From Phreatobacter cathodiphilus (GTDB lineage: Bacteria > Pseudomonadota > Alphaproteobacteria > Rhizobiales > Phreatobacteraceae), in the NCBI RefSeq assembly GCF_003008515.1, contig NZ_CP027668.1:2348001-2412000 (forward strand): a stretch of DNA of 64,000 nt, read 5' to 3'. Below the pieces are notes generated by a model. It was not told the origin of the DNA. It saw only the letters and a list, made by a program, of their open reading frames with translations, and did not search any database. Positions 9,049 to 17,436 of the stretch are shown piece by piece; the first letter of the stretch is position 1, and the number at the start of each line of letters is the position of its first letter. Made by a program: the position numbers and the translations under genes.

Positions 9049-10617
9049 ATGATCGACGTCATCGTGGTGGGTGCGGGTTCGGCGGGCGCGGCCCTCGCCG
9101 CGCGGCTCTCGGAGGATCCGGGGCGGCGCGTCCTGCTGCTGGAGGCCGGGCGCGACTGGAGAGCCGCCGAGGCGCCGCACGCCCTGCGCAGCGCCAACAT
9201 CATCCCCTTCATGCACGACCCGCGTCATCAGGCCGAGTGGCAATGGCCGGGCCTCATGACCCGCCGCACGCGCGCGCAGGAGCCGAAATTCTATTGGCGC
9301 GGCAAGACCATGGGCGGCAGCTCCACGGTCAATGCGCAGATCGCCATCCGCGGCGTTCCCGAGGCCTTCGACGGCTGGGCGGCGCTCGGCTGCACCGGCT
9401 GGTCGGCAGCCGACGTCCTGCCGCTCTTCGACGCCATCGAGGACGATCCGGTGACCGGCACGGGCCCCGGCGCCCGCCGCGGCGGGCCGCTCCCCGTCCA
9501 CCGCACGCCCTTCGCCGAGTGGGGCAGCGTCGACCGGGCATTGCGCGAAGCCGCCCTCGCAGCCGGCCATCCCTGGAAGGAGGACCTCAACGCCCCCGCC
9601 GGCGAAGGCGTCTCCTGCTACCCGATCAACAGCCGCGACGGCCTGCGCGTCACCACCAATGACGGCTATCTCGAACCCGCCCGCAGCCGGCCGAACCTGA
9701 CGATCCGCGGCGGCGCGCTGGTCGACCGCGTGCTGTTCGACGGCCGCCGCGCCACCGGCGTGCGCGTCCGCTTCGACGGCGGCACGAGCGAGGACATCGC
9801 GGCGCGCGAGGTGGTGCTCTCGGCCGGCGCCATCCACAGCCCCGCCATCCTGATGCGCTCCGGCGTCGGCGCTGCGAGCGACCTCGCCGCCCTCGGCATT
9901 GCCGTCGTCCACGACGTCCCCGCCGTCGGCCGCGGCTTCATGGACCACCCGATCCTGCGCGCCAGCCTCGCCCTCACCCCCGAGGCGGCGGCCGAGCACC
10001 CGGATGCCCGCCACACCAATTGCTGCGTCACCTATTCCACCGGTCTCGCCGGCGGCGGCGAGCGCGACATGATCATGATCGGCTTCAACCATCGCGGCCT
10101 CGGCGACGGCCGCCCCGCCCCCCAGGGCGCCATCGGCATCGCCCTCTACGACGCTTTTTCGCGCGGCGAGGTGCGCCTCGCCGCCGCCGACCCGCAAGCC
10201 AATCCGGTGGTCGAGGAGAACATGCTCGACGACGAACGCGACCTCATACGCATGCGCGACGGCATCCGCCGCCTCGCCGCCCTCACCGCCCATCCCGCCG
10301 TCGCCGGCATCGCCTCAGCGATCACCTTCGGCGAGAGCGGCATGGATTTCGCCGCGGCAGCCGCCCTCCCCGATGCGGAGCTCGACGCGCTGATGCTCCA
10401 GGAGGCTTCCGACATCCAGCACGCTGCCGGCACCTGCCGCATGGGCCCGTCCGGCGACCCCGCCGCCGTGGTCGACCCGCACCTCAAGGTCCATGGCCTC
10501 GAGGGCCTGCGGGTCGCCGACGCCGCCATCATGCCCACCGACTGCCGCGCCAACCTGCACTTCACCTGCGTGATGATCGGCGAGATGGCGGCGAAGCGGA
10601 TGAGGGCGGGACGGTAG
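9049..10617 (+). CDS. GMC family FAD-dependent oxidoreductase (choline/alcohol dehydrogenase type)
   Basis: A 522-residue flavoenzyme. It begins with the dinucleotide motif VVGAGSAGAALAARLSE and has the GMC signature GKTMGGSSTVNAQIAIRG near 85-102, plus a C-terminal active-site block HAAGTCRMGP near 465 followed by NLHFTCVMIGE near 505. Members oxidise choline, glucose or other alcohols with FAD. Length is typical. No betaine-aldehyde dehydrogenase lies next to it, so a choline role is not supported by context. It is divergent from the kinase-like gene, with 92 bases between starts. Confidence 0.9.
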   Translation: MIDVIVVGAGSAGAALAARLSEDPGRRVLLLEAGRDWRAAEAPHALRSANIIPFMHDPRHQAEWQWPGLMTRRTRAQEPKFYWRGKTMGGSSTVNAQIAIRGVPEAFDGWAALGCTGWSAADVLPLFDAIEDDPVTGTGPGARRGGPLPVHRTPFAEWGSVDRALREAALAAGHPWKEDLNAPAGEGVSCYPINSRDGLRVTTNDGYLEPARSRPNLTIRGGALVDRVLFDGRRATGVRVRFDGGTSEDIAAREVVLSAGAIHSPAILMRSGVGAASDLAALGIAVVHDVPAVGRGFMDHPILRASLALTPEAAAEHPDARHTNCCVTYSTGLAGGGERDMIMIGFNHRGLGDGRPAPQGAIGIALYDAFSRGEVRLAAADPQANPVVEENMLDDERDLIRMRDGIRRLAALTAHPAVAGIASAITFGESGMDFAAAAALPDAELDALMLQEASDIQHAAGTCRMGPSGDPAAVVDPHLKVHGLEGLRVADAAIMPTDCRANLHFTCVMIGEMAAKRMRAGR

Positions 10618-10636
10618 GGGAGAGTTTCTGATCAGC

Positions 10637-10670
10637 CCCAAAAAAATGGGCCGCCCGAGGGCGACCCATT
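10637..10670 (-). terminator. Rho-independent terminator of the 10703 outer-membrane gene
   Basis: Read on the minus strand, a 12-base-pair GC-rich stem with one G:U pair and a tiny loop is followed directly by seven T. It lies 33 bases past the stop of the outer-membrane protein gene. Confidence 0.85.
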
Positions 10671-10702
10671 CGATGAGCACATTCGGTGCGCCGCGGAGAG
10701 GC

Positions 10703-11380
10703 TCAGTAGCGTGCCACCACAGCCGAGGGGCCCGTCGAAAACAGATAGTTGACGCCCAGCTTGACGGTGTGGATGTCCGAACGCACCGTACCGGCGTAGA
10801 GCGGCCCGAGGGTCCGGGTGCCGAAATTGTAGTACATATACTCCGCCTTGACCGTCCAGTTCGGCGTCATCGCATATTCGATGCCGGCTCCGAGCGCATA
10901 GCCGACACGGCTGTAGCTCTCGGGCCCGACAGGAGTCTGGGCCGTCGCAGCGCCCTGGAAGCCGAGGCCGCCCGTCACATAGATGAGCGCGCGGTTCGCG
11001 GCGAAGCCGGCGCGGGCCCGCACGGAACCGAGCATGTTGGTACGGTGGGAGATGGCCGCGAGATTGCTGGCGCGGCCTGTGATGGCCGCATAGGCCAGAT
11101 CAGCCTCGACGCCGAGAACGATCTGGTTGAACTGGTAGTTGAAGCCCAGCTGCCCACCGATCAACGGCCCGTTGGTGGAGGTCGGGAAGGCAATGCCGTT
11201 GAAGAAGCGCGAATTGCCCCAGCCGTAGCCAGCGTGCGCACCGACATAGAAACCGGTCCAGCTGAACGCGGGGACGACGACGGAGGCTGCGATCGGCGTG
11301 CGCGGTGCGCCGAGGTCGGCGGCCTGCGCACCAGCCGAAAGAGCAAAGAGAGCGGTGGTGGCGAGGAGCAGTGCCTTCAT
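10703..11380 (-). CDS. outer-membrane beta-barrel protein (Omp31-like)
   Basis: A 225-residue exported barrel protein with signal peptide MKALLLATTALFALSAGAQA, a mature start AADLGAPR, the first strand FSWTGFYVGAHAGYGWG, and alternating-hydrophobicity strands to the end, closing with LFSTGPSAVVARY. The fold is that of Omp25/Omp31 surface proteins of rhizobial and brucella relatives, which contribute to envelope stability. It is a clear paralogue of the genes at 47017 and 48194. A strong terminator follows. Confidence 0.88.
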   Translation of the reverse strand: MKALLLATTALFALSAGAQAADLGAPRTPIAASVVVPAFSWTGFYVGAHAGYGWGNSRFFNGIAFPTSTNGPLIGGQLGFNYQFNQIVLGVEADLAYAAITGRASNLAAISHRTNMLGSVRARAGFAANRALIYVTGGLGFQGAATAQTPVGPESYSRVGYALGAGIEYAMTPNWTVKAEYMYYNFGTRTLGPLYAGTVRSDIHTVKLGVNYLFSTGPSAVVARY

Positions 11381-11643
11381 TTCGTATCTTCCCTAATGTC
11401 CGCGCGAGGAAGTCTTCCGTAAGGCCACGAGCGGCACAACAGCAACAGTTTCCATCACCGAACGGGCTTCCGACCACGCTTCGTGTCGCTCCTGTGTCAA
11501 GAATACCGCAGTTACGTGCTACGTAATGACCGCAAGGAGGAGCTGAACTCGCCCTGCGCGGCACATCTCCAGCTACGGCAGGTGGCCGCCGGCGAACACC
11601 CCTGGCGTGTCTGCGATTCTCGCGTTTTCGGGAGGAGAGCAAA

Positions 11644-11719
11644 TGGTGGGCCCGGAGGGACTCGAACCCCCAACCAAGCGGTTATGAGCCGCCGGCTCTA
11701 ACCATTGAGCTACAGGCCC
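11644..11719 (-). tRNA. tRNA with CAU anticodon, probably tRNA-Ile2 (lysidine type)
   Basis: A 76-base cloverleaf including an encoded CCA end. The acceptor is GGGCCTG/CGGGCCC, the anticodon loop CTCATAA closes on a GGCGG/CCGCT stem, and the T arm contains GGTTCGAGTCC. CAU can mark initiator Met, elongator Met or Ile2. The arm around CTCATAA with CGCTTGG following resembles known Ile2 tRNAs more than elongator Met. The regular first pair G-C argues against an initiator. The TilS substrate status is inferred. Confidence 0.9.
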
Positions 11720-11853
11720 ACCGGCCGGGCGCCTCGGCGCGCGCGGCGTGCCGCGAAAAGGCTGCAAAGAAACCCTTGCGGCGGCACGAAACGGTGATGG
11801 CATTCCGCTCCCGCGGCGTCAATCATCGCCCGCGTGCAACCATCGGGATCAAC

Positions 11854-12588
11854 ATGGCCTCGTCCTCGCTCCGCCTCTCGCGCCGCCTTCCCCTCGCCGC
11901 CCTCGCCTTCGCCGCCATGGCGGCAACCCTCGCCCCCGCGAGCGCCCAGTCCGCCGGCACCCAGCGCCAGATCAGCATCCAGGGCGAGGGCAAGGCCTCG
12001 GCCGCCCCCAACGAGGCGGTGATCGGCGGCGGCACGCAGGTCCAGGCCCGCACCGCCCGCGAGGCCATGGAGGGCAATTCCGCCGCCATGCGGCAGGTCC
12101 AGCAGGCGCTGAAGCAGGCCGGCATCGCCGAGCGCGACGTCGCCACCTCCGCCCTCACCCTCAGGCCCGTGATCGACTACGGATCGGGCAACCGCCCGCG
12201 CGTCACGGGCTATACGGCCGGGCACCGGGTCGAGGTGCGCGTCCGCGACCTCACCAGCCTCGGCGACGTGCTCGACCGCATGGTCGCCGCCGGCGCCAAC
12301 CAGATCGACGGGCTGGATCTCACGGTCTCCGACTGGTCGGCCAAGGTGGACGAGGCCCGCATCGCCGCCATCGCCGATGCCCGGCGCAAGGCCGAGGCCC
12401 TCGCACAGGCCGCCGGCGCCCGGCTCGGCAAGGTGCTCACCATCACCGAGCACGGCGGCGCCATGCCGCCGCCCATGACCCGCAGCGCTCCGGCGCGCTC
12501 GCTCTCCGCCTCCGGTCCGACGCCGGTCGCGACCGGAGACCAGACCTTCCGCCTGTCCGTTTCGGTGGTGTGGGAACTGGTGGACTGA
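11854..12588 (+). CDS. SIMPL domain protein (DUF541)
   Basis: A 244-residue exported protein. I chose the ATG at 11854, which opens a standard signal peptide (SRRLPLAALAFAAMAATLAPASAQS); the frame stays open upstream but those residues do not look like a leader. The mature part starts RQISIQGEGKASAAPNEAVI, followed by the long helix/strand repeats and EARIAAIADARRKAEALAQAAGARLG typical of SIMPL/YggE-type proteins. YggE-type members are linked to oxidative-stress protection and form periplasmic oligomers; the role here is not known. Confidence 0.88.
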   Translation: MASSSLRLSRRLPLAALAFAAMAATLAPASAQSAGTQRQISIQGEGKASAAPNEAVIGGGTQVQARTAREAMEGNSAAMRQVQQALKQAGIAERDVATSALTLRPVIDYGSGNRPRVTGYTAGHRVEVRVRDLTSLGDVLDRMVAAGANQIDGLDLTVSDWSAKVDEARIAAIADARRKAEALAQAAGARLGKVLTITEHGGAMPPPMTRSAPARSLSASGPTPVATGDQTFRLSVSVVWELVD

Positions 12589-12603
12589 CCGGCGGGCGTA
12601 TGC

Positions 12604-14388
12604 CTATTCGGCCGCGTCGTCGCGCTCACCGAACTGGATCGCCACGTAATGGGCGTAGAGCCCGTTGCGGGCGATGAGTTCGGCGTGGGTGCCGCTTTCC
12701 GCCACCCGGCCCGCCTCGATGACGAGGATCCTGTCGGCGCGCATGATGGTGGAGAGCCGGTGCGCGATGACGATGGAGGTGCGGCCGCTCAAAAGCTGGT
12801 CGAGCGCCCGCTGCACCTCGAACTCGCTCTCCGAATCGAGGGCGGAGGTCGCCTCGTCGAGGAGCATGATCGGCGCATCCTTCAGGATGGCGCGGGCGAT
12901 GGCGACGCGCTGGCGCTGGCCGCCGGAGAGGCCCTGCCCGTGCTCGCCGATCAGCGTCTGGTAACCCTCCGGCAAGCCGAGAATGAAGTCGTGGGCATGG
13001 GCCGCCCGGGCCGCCGCCTCGATCTCCGCCTCGGTGGCCTCGGGCCGGCCCACCGCGATGTTCTCGCGCACCGTGCCCTGGAACAGGAACACGTCCTGGC
13101 TGACGAAGGCCATGGCGCCGCGCAGCGAGGCGAAGGTGACGTCGCGCACGTTCTGCCCGTCCACCGTGATGGCGCCGCCGCTGACGTCGAAGAAGCGCTG
13201 GACCAGCGAGATGATGGTGGATTTGCCGCCGCCGGAGGGGCCGACCAGCGCCGTCGTCTTGCCGCCCGCGGCGACGAAGGACAGTTCGCGCAGGACCGGC
13301 TCCTCCGCGTGATAGCCGAAGGTCACGCGGTCGAAGGCGACGGTGCCCTCGCCGACCGCCAGCGCGGGGGCCTGCGGCTTCTCCTTCAGCGTCGGCTCGG
13401 TGTCGAGCAGCTCGTACATCAACCGCACGCCGACGAGCCCCTTCTCCACCTCGACGCCGAGCCGGGCGAGCCGCTTGGCCGGGTCATAGGCGAGGAGTAG
13501 CGCCGTCACGAAGGCGAAGAAGGCGCCGGCATCGACGCCCTGGTGGATGACGCGCCAGGCGCCGTAGACGATGGCGGCGGAGATGGCGAGGCCGCCGAGC
13601 GTCTCCATCAGCGGGCCGGTGCGCGCGCCGAGCGTCGCGATCTTGTCGGCGCGGTGACGCACCGAGGCGATGGTGTCGTCCATGCGCGCCTGCATCCGGT
13701 CCTCCATGCCGAAGGACTTGACGATGCGCACGCCCTGCACCGTCTCCTGCACCACGCCGACCATGGAGGAGAGCGAGGTGAACTCGCTCTGCGCCAGCCG
13801 CCGCACCCGCCGCCTCAGCCGGTTCACGCCGTAGACCGCCACCGGCATGACGGCGCCGGAGACGACGAACATCAGGGGGTCGGTGACGATCATCACCACC
13901 AGCAGACCGGCGACCGTCAGGAGGTCGCGGCCCACCGTCGTGACGATGTTCTGCAGCACGTCGCGGGCGGCCTGGGCGTTGTGCGTCACCCGCGTCACCA
14001 GGTCGGCGGAGGCATGCTGCTGATAGAAGTCGACGCCCTGGGAGAGCAGGTGGTTGAAGATGCGCGTCTGCTGGGCCGCCACGATGGCGTTGCCGATGCG
14101 CGAGAGGATGACGTTGGAGGCGTAGGAGGCCACGCCCTTGACGAGAAAAATGGAGAAGACCGTGACGCCGAACCACACCGCCAGCGTGAAGTCGCGGTTC
14201 TGGAACACGCCGTTGATCAGGTCGCGCATGATCCAGGCGCTGAGCGCCGTGCAGCCGGCGACGATGCCCATGCAGACGAAGGCCAGCGCATAGCGCGGCG
14301 CATAGGCGCGCAGGCTCTCCCCCACCAGGCGCTTGAGCGTCTGGCCCCGCTGGGCGTCGATTCTGGGGAACAGGCGGAGAAGCCTCAT
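12604..14388 (-). CDS. ABC exporter, fused permease and ATPase (MsbA-like)
   Basis: A 594-residue half-transporter with a six-helix export domain (about residues 30-325) and an ATPase domain. Motifs are Walker A GPSGGGKST near 385, signature LSGGQRQR near 490, Walker B IMLLDEATSALD near 510-520 and the H-loop IAHRLST near 545. Such homodimers flip lipids such as lipid A precursors or export peptides. No lipid A biosynthesis gene is adjacent, so an MsbA assignment is by similarity of architecture only. It is convergent with the SIMPL gene 15 bases away. Confidence 0.92.
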   Translation of the reverse strand: MRLLRLFPRIDAQRGQTLKRLVGESLRAYAPRYALAFVCMGIVAGCTALSAWIMRDLINGVFQNRDFTLAVWFGVTVFSIFLVKGVASYASNVILSRIGNAIVAAQQTRIFNHLLSQGVDFYQQHASADLVTRVTHNAQAARDVLQNIVTTVGRDLLTVAGLLVVMIVTDPLMFVVSGAVMPVAVYGVNRLRRRVRRLAQSEFTSLSSMVGVVQETVQGVRIVKSFGMEDRMQARMDDTIASVRHRADKIATLGARTGPLMETLGGLAISAAIVYGAWRVIHQGVDAGAFFAFVTALLLAYDPAKRLARLGVEVEKGLVGVRLMYELLDTEPTLKEKPQAPALAVGEGTVAFDRVTFGYHAEEPVLRELSFVAAGGKTTALVGPSGGGKSTIISLVQRFFDVSGGAITVDGQNVRDVTFASLRGAMAFVSQDVFLFQGTVRENIAVGRPEATEAEIEAAARAAHAHDFILGLPEGYQTLIGEHGQGLSGGQRQRVAIARAILKDAPIMLLDEATSALDSESEFEVQRALDQLLSGRTSIVIAHRLSTIMRADRILVIEAGRVAESGTHAELIARNGLYAHYVAIQFGERDDAAE

Positions 14389-14525
14389 GGGGCGCGGAAC
14401 TCGCAGCGATTTCAGCGCGCCGAATATCAGGTTTCGCGCACAACACCAAGGCGAACGCCCCCGCCGGCTTTCCCCTGCCGGCGGCCGCTTGCGGCGGTCG
14501 GCCGTCGGTGCGAAGAGAGGCCGCC

Positions 14526-15140
14526 ATGGCGACCATCGAAAACCTCTTCGTGACCCGGCTCTACCGCGGCGAGATCGGCCCCGAGGACGGCCTTCTCGCC
14601 GAGGTCGAACAGGCCTGCCGCTCGCTGGCGGTGGATGACGCGGCCGGCATCCGCTGGTGCCGCAAGAACGGCTATCCGGGATATACGAGCTATGCCTCGC
14701 TGAATGATCTTCCCTGGCGCTTTCCCACCTTCAAGGCGCTGGCGCGCCAGCTCGACCGCCACGTCGCCGCCTTCGCCAAGGATCTGGCGCTGGACCTCGG
14801 CGGCCGAAAGCTGGTCCTCGATTCCCTCTGGGTGAACGTGCTGCCGGAAGGGGGTGCCCACGCCTCCCACATCCACCCGCACAGCGTCGTCTCCGGCACG
14901 CTCTACGTCGCCATGCCGAAGGGCGCGGCGGCACTGAAGCTCGAGGACCCCCGCAGCGGCCGCATGATGGCCCACCCGCCCCGCAAGGCCGCGGCGCCGC
15001 GCGAACTGAAGACCTTCGTCTCGGTGGAGACGCAGCCCGGCGACGTTCTTCTCTGGGAGAGCTTCGTGCGCCACGAGGTGCCGGTGAACCGCAGCGCCGA
15101 GGAGCGCATCTCCGTCAGCTTCAACTACCGCTGGGGCTAG
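14526..15140 (+). CDS. TIGR02466-type 2-oxoglutarate/Fe(II) oxygenase-like protein
   Basis: A 204-residue protein. It carries SLWVNVLPEGGAHASHIHPHSVVSGTLYV in the middle (given here as key residues His-x-His before a serine-valine strand), PGDVLLWESFVRHEVPVN near 180, and a final RISVSFNYRWG with the arginine expected to hold 2-oxoglutarate. This is the double-stranded beta-helix pattern of the TIGR02466 family; substrate unknown. The ATG at 14526 is preferred over an in-frame start 18 bases upstream because the conserved part starts with ATIENLF. Confidence 0.82.
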   Translation: MATIENLFVTRLYRGEIGPEDGLLAEVEQACRSLAVDDAAGIRWCRKNGYPGYTSYASLNDLPWRFPTFKALARQLDRHVAAFAKDLALDLGGRKLVLDSLWVNVLPEGGAHASHIHPHSVVSGTLYVAMPKGAAALKLEDPRSGRMMAHPPRKAAAPRELKTFVSVETQPGDVLLWESFVRHEVPVNRSAEERISVSFNYRWG

Positions 15141-15146
15141 GCGGCT

Positions 15147-15548
15147 TCACGCCGCCGGCACCGGCCGGGGACGACCATCCTCGTCGATGGCGACGAAGGC
15201 GAAGGTCGCTTCGGTCACCTTCTCCCGCTCGGTGGTGCGGAAGCGCTGCGCCCAGGCCTCGACATGGATCTTCATCGAGGTGCGGCCGATGTGGAAGACC
15301 TCCGTATAGACCTCCAGCACGTCGCCCACCCGCACCGGGCGGATGAAGGTCATCGCCTCCACGGCGATCGTGACGACGCGCCCCTGCGCCCTCTCCACCC
15401 CGGCAATGCCCCCCGCCTGGTCCATCCGCGCCATCACCCAGCCGCCGAAAATGTCGCCGTTGGCGTTCGTGTCGGCCGGCATGGCGCTGATGCGCACCGT
15501 CAGCTGGCCGCGTGGCGCTGCGTCGATCTGGCGAAGGGGGCGGGGCAT
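15147..15548 (-). CDS. acyl-CoA thioesterase, hotdog fold
   Basis: A 133-residue hotdog-fold thioesterase of the YciA/BACH type, which hydrolyses acyl-CoA to free acid and CoA. The diagnostic stretch is NANGDIFGGWVMARMDQAGG near residues 23-42, containing the catalytic aspartate region, followed by TFIRPVRVGDVLEVYTEV and a strand with GRTSMKIHVEAWAQR. The start at 15548 is chosen because the frame upstream encodes low-complexity arginine-rich sequence unlike the family. It is convergent with the oxygenase, 6 bases apart. Confidence 0.9.
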   Translation of the reverse strand: MPRPLRQIDAAPRGQLTVRISAMPADTNANGDIFGGWVMARMDQAGGIAGVERAQGRVVTIAVEAMTFIRPVRVGDVLEVYTEVFHIGRTSMKIHVEAWAQRFRTTEREKVTEATFAFVAIDEDGRPRPVPAA

Positions 15549-15910
15549 GGGTGATTCCGTGTAGGGACTGCGCGCCGATTGAGCCAGCCTTCCGGGGCCC
15601 GCACAACTCGGTTCCCGCCCCTGGAGCGGGCTGCCGCCGGCGCGAGACAATTTGCCCCGACGGCGAGAGAAACGGCGGCAAATCAGCCGTTTGCGGCCAT
15701 CAGCCATAGGGTCTTCGGCTCCCCTGGAAAGTTCCTTGTTGCATTTGCCCGCCGAAGCGCGTATCTCTGATGGACGTTTCGGCCGTTCTTTTTTGGCCCC
15801 GCGCCAGCAATGCGGCGCACCGCTGATCAAAAATCTTCGAAAACGTGACCCGAACTGCTCGTGCGTGACGCGAGTCGTCGATCTCTGCTCGCTTCGCGAA
15901 AGGATACCCC
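15549..15910. other. gene-free leader and promoter region of the cold-shock gene
   Basis: A 362-base stretch without a credible gene. On the plus strand TTGCAT (15739-15744) and TATCTC (15762-15767) with a 17-base spacer could be a sigma-70 promoter for the cold-shock gene, giving a leader of about 140 bases, as is common for cspA-type genes. A T-rich run near 15787 after a short GGCC repeat may form a weak attenuator. All of this is pattern reading only. Confidence 0.4.
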
Positions 15911-16123
15911 ATGCAGACCGGAACCGTGAAATGGTTCAACTCCCAGAAGGGCTTCGGCTTCATTCAGCCGGACGGTGGCGGCACTGACGTGTTCGTCCAC
16001 ATCAGCGCCGTCGAGCGCGCTGGCCTCTACGGCCTCAACGAAGGCCAGAAGATCTCCTTCGAAGTCGTCGCCGACCGCCGCTCGGGCAAGTCGTCGGCCG
16101 ACAACCTGAAGGCTGTCGACTGA
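15911..16123 (+). CDS. cspA: cold-shock protein, CspA family
   Basis: A 70-residue single cold-shock domain. The RNA-binding motifs KGFGFI (RNP1, residues 13-18) and VFVHIS (RNP2, 27-32) are intact, and the length is exactly that of stand-alone Csp proteins. They bind single-stranded nucleic acid and melt RNA structure. The start is set by AAAGGA 7 bases upstream. It precedes a small unknown gene and rpsU on the same strand, an arrangement that ties it to translation. Confidence 0.95.
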   Translation: MQTGTVKWFNSQKGFGFIQPDGGGTDVFVHISAVERAGLYGLNEGQKISFEVVADRRSGKSSADNLKAVD

Positions 16124-16278
16124 TTTCAGGGCATCGGTCCCCGCCGCCGTGGATGTATCGGCGGCGCGGAACCGCGAATGCTTGAAGACCCGGAGCCGCA
16201 CCGTTCCCCGGATCGCGCGGCTCCGAACCCGTTTATCGGCCGGCCTTCCGTCGGCCCTGTGGCGATCGAGGACGCGTG

Positions 16279-16524
16279 ATGAATTCCGAACGCCCGAGGC
16301 TCTTCATGTTCAGGTCGGGGAGCAACGACAAGCTCTACGGCTTCGCCTCCGACCACACGGGCGGCAAGCTGCCCGAGAAATTCGCCCCGTGGACCAGCAT
16401 CGGCGTGATCCGCGGTGACCAGAAACCACCCCACGGCCTGAAGCGCGAAGCCATCGAGAACGGCATTGCCGAATTCGGCTTCCAGCTCTGGCGCAAGAAG
16501 GATGCTCCGGCCAAGACGGCCTGA
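16279..16524 (+). CDS. small conserved-looking protein of unknown function
   Basis: An 81-residue soluble protein beginning MNSERPRLFMFRSG. I do not recognise a family. It holds GFASDHTGGKLPEKFAPW and IENGIAEFGFQLWRKKD, and has no signal peptide or membrane segment. An in-frame GTG lies one codon before the chosen ATG. It sits between cspA and rpsU with 33 bases to rpsU, and codon choice matches its neighbours, so it is probably real and co-expressed with S21. Confidence 0.7.
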   Translation: MNSERPRLFMFRSGSNDKLYGFASDHTGGKLPEKFAPWTSIGVIRGDQKPPHGLKREAIENGIAEFGFQLWRKKDAPAKTA

Positions 16525-16557
16525 GCCCTCGCAACCACGATCCGACCGGGAGAAGAC

Positions 16558-16863
16558 ATGCAGGTTCTCGTCCGCGACAACAATGTCGACCAGGCTTTGC
16601 GCGTTCTGAAGAAGAAGATGCAGCGCGAGGGTATTTTCCGCGAGATGAAGCAGCGGAAGTCCTTCGAGAAGCCGTCGGAGCGGAAGAACCGCGAGAAGGC
16701 CGAGGCCATTCGCCGCGCCCGCAAGGCCGCCCGCAAGCAGGCCCAGCGCGACGGCCTCATCGCCGCCCCGAAGCCGAAGCCGCGCCCGGACCGCAAGCCG
16801 AAGTTCGGCGCCTCGCCGGGCCCGCTCGCCGCTCCGCCCGCCGCCGACACCGGCACGCGCTGA
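16558..16863 (+). CDS. rpsU: 30S ribosomal protein S21
   Basis: A 101-residue S21 protein of the small ribosomal subunit, where it helps base-pair the mRNA with the 16S tail. The core [20 protein letters not shown]...[23 protein letters not shown] is typical. The protein runs on into a lysine/proline-rich tail longer than in enteric bacteria but usual in alphaproteobacteria. A GGGAGAAG site precedes the ATG, and a strong terminator follows. Confidence 0.95.
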   Translation: MQVLVRDNNVDQALRVLKKKMQREGIFREMKQRKSFEKPSERKNREKAEAIRRARKAARKQAQRDGLIAAPKPKPRPDRKPKFGASPGPLAAPPAADTGTR

Positions 16864-16894
16864 GCCGCAGCCTCCTCTGCGCTCCGCCGACGAC

Positions 16895-16919
16895 AAAGGG
16901 CCCTCGCGGGCCCTTTTTT
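16895..16919 (+). terminator. Rho-independent terminator after rpsU
   Basis: A perfect 9-base-pair stem AAAGGGCCC/GGGCCCTTT with a TCGC loop followed by a T run. It lies 32 bases after the rpsU stop and is near symmetrical, so it may also act on the convergent HlyU gene's transcript. Confidence 0.9.
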
Positions 16920-16940
16920 CGTGCCCTGATCCCGGCCGGT

Positions 16941-17228
16941 TCAGCGGAACAGCCGCTCACCCTGCTCGTCGACGATCTGCCGGCCCTTGGCCAGCGAGAA
17001 GGTCACCGCGTCCTCCATCGAGGCGTGGCGGTCGGCGCGGATGAACGTGTGCTCCTTCGGCACGCCGTCCACCGTCTTGGTGATGGTGCCCGCCGTCTGG
17101 AACTGCCCCTCGTTGCGGAACGGCGCGGCGGTGATGGTGAAGCCCTTGTGCTCCAGCGAGGCGGCGGGCGCCTCCTCCTGCGGGGCGGCGGACGAGCCCC
17201 AGCCGAACAGCGATTTCAGAAAGGACAT
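16941..17228 (-). CDS. HlyU family protein
   Basis: A 95-residue protein starting MSFLKSLFGWGSS. The part from about residue 26 (HKGFTITAAPFRNEGQFQTAG) through FIRADRHASMEDAVTFSLAKGRQIVDEQGERLF matches the HlyU family. In Vibrio, HlyU is an activator of haemolysin genes; most alphaproteobacterial members have no tested role. There is no toxin gene nearby, so a virulence role is not implied. It is convergent with rpsU. Confidence 0.82.
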   Translation of the reverse strand: MSFLKSLFGWGSSAAPQEEAPAASLEHKGFTITAAPFRNEGQFQTAGTITKTVDGVPKEHTFIRADRHASMEDAVTFSLAKGRQIVDEQGERLFR

Positions 17229-17436
17229 GGTGCGCCTCGCCTCGCGCGGGCCCTGCGCCCGCGGCCTCCTTGATAGCCTCTCCCGCGCGCCGGGGAAACG
17301 ACCGGTCGCGGTGCATCCCCTCGCCTGCGGAACATCGGCGGGCGCCGCCGGTTCATACCGGGTTCACCGTTCCGGCCTCAGTGTCCGGAGCGCCGGAGCC
17401 CGCGACGCGGCGCACCGGCACGAGAAAGGATACCCC

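Noticed and set aside
6224-9052. A 942-residue plus-strand open frame covering the kinase-like gene region
   Set aside because: It lies opposite the kinase-like gene, which has HGDLHLRN and a P-loop. The long frame has no motif.
16987-17436. An N-terminal extension of the SH3 protein upstream of 17437
   Set aside because: It overlaps the HlyU gene on the other strand and removes the signal peptide from the start of the protein; the ATG at 17437 has a good ribosome-binding site.
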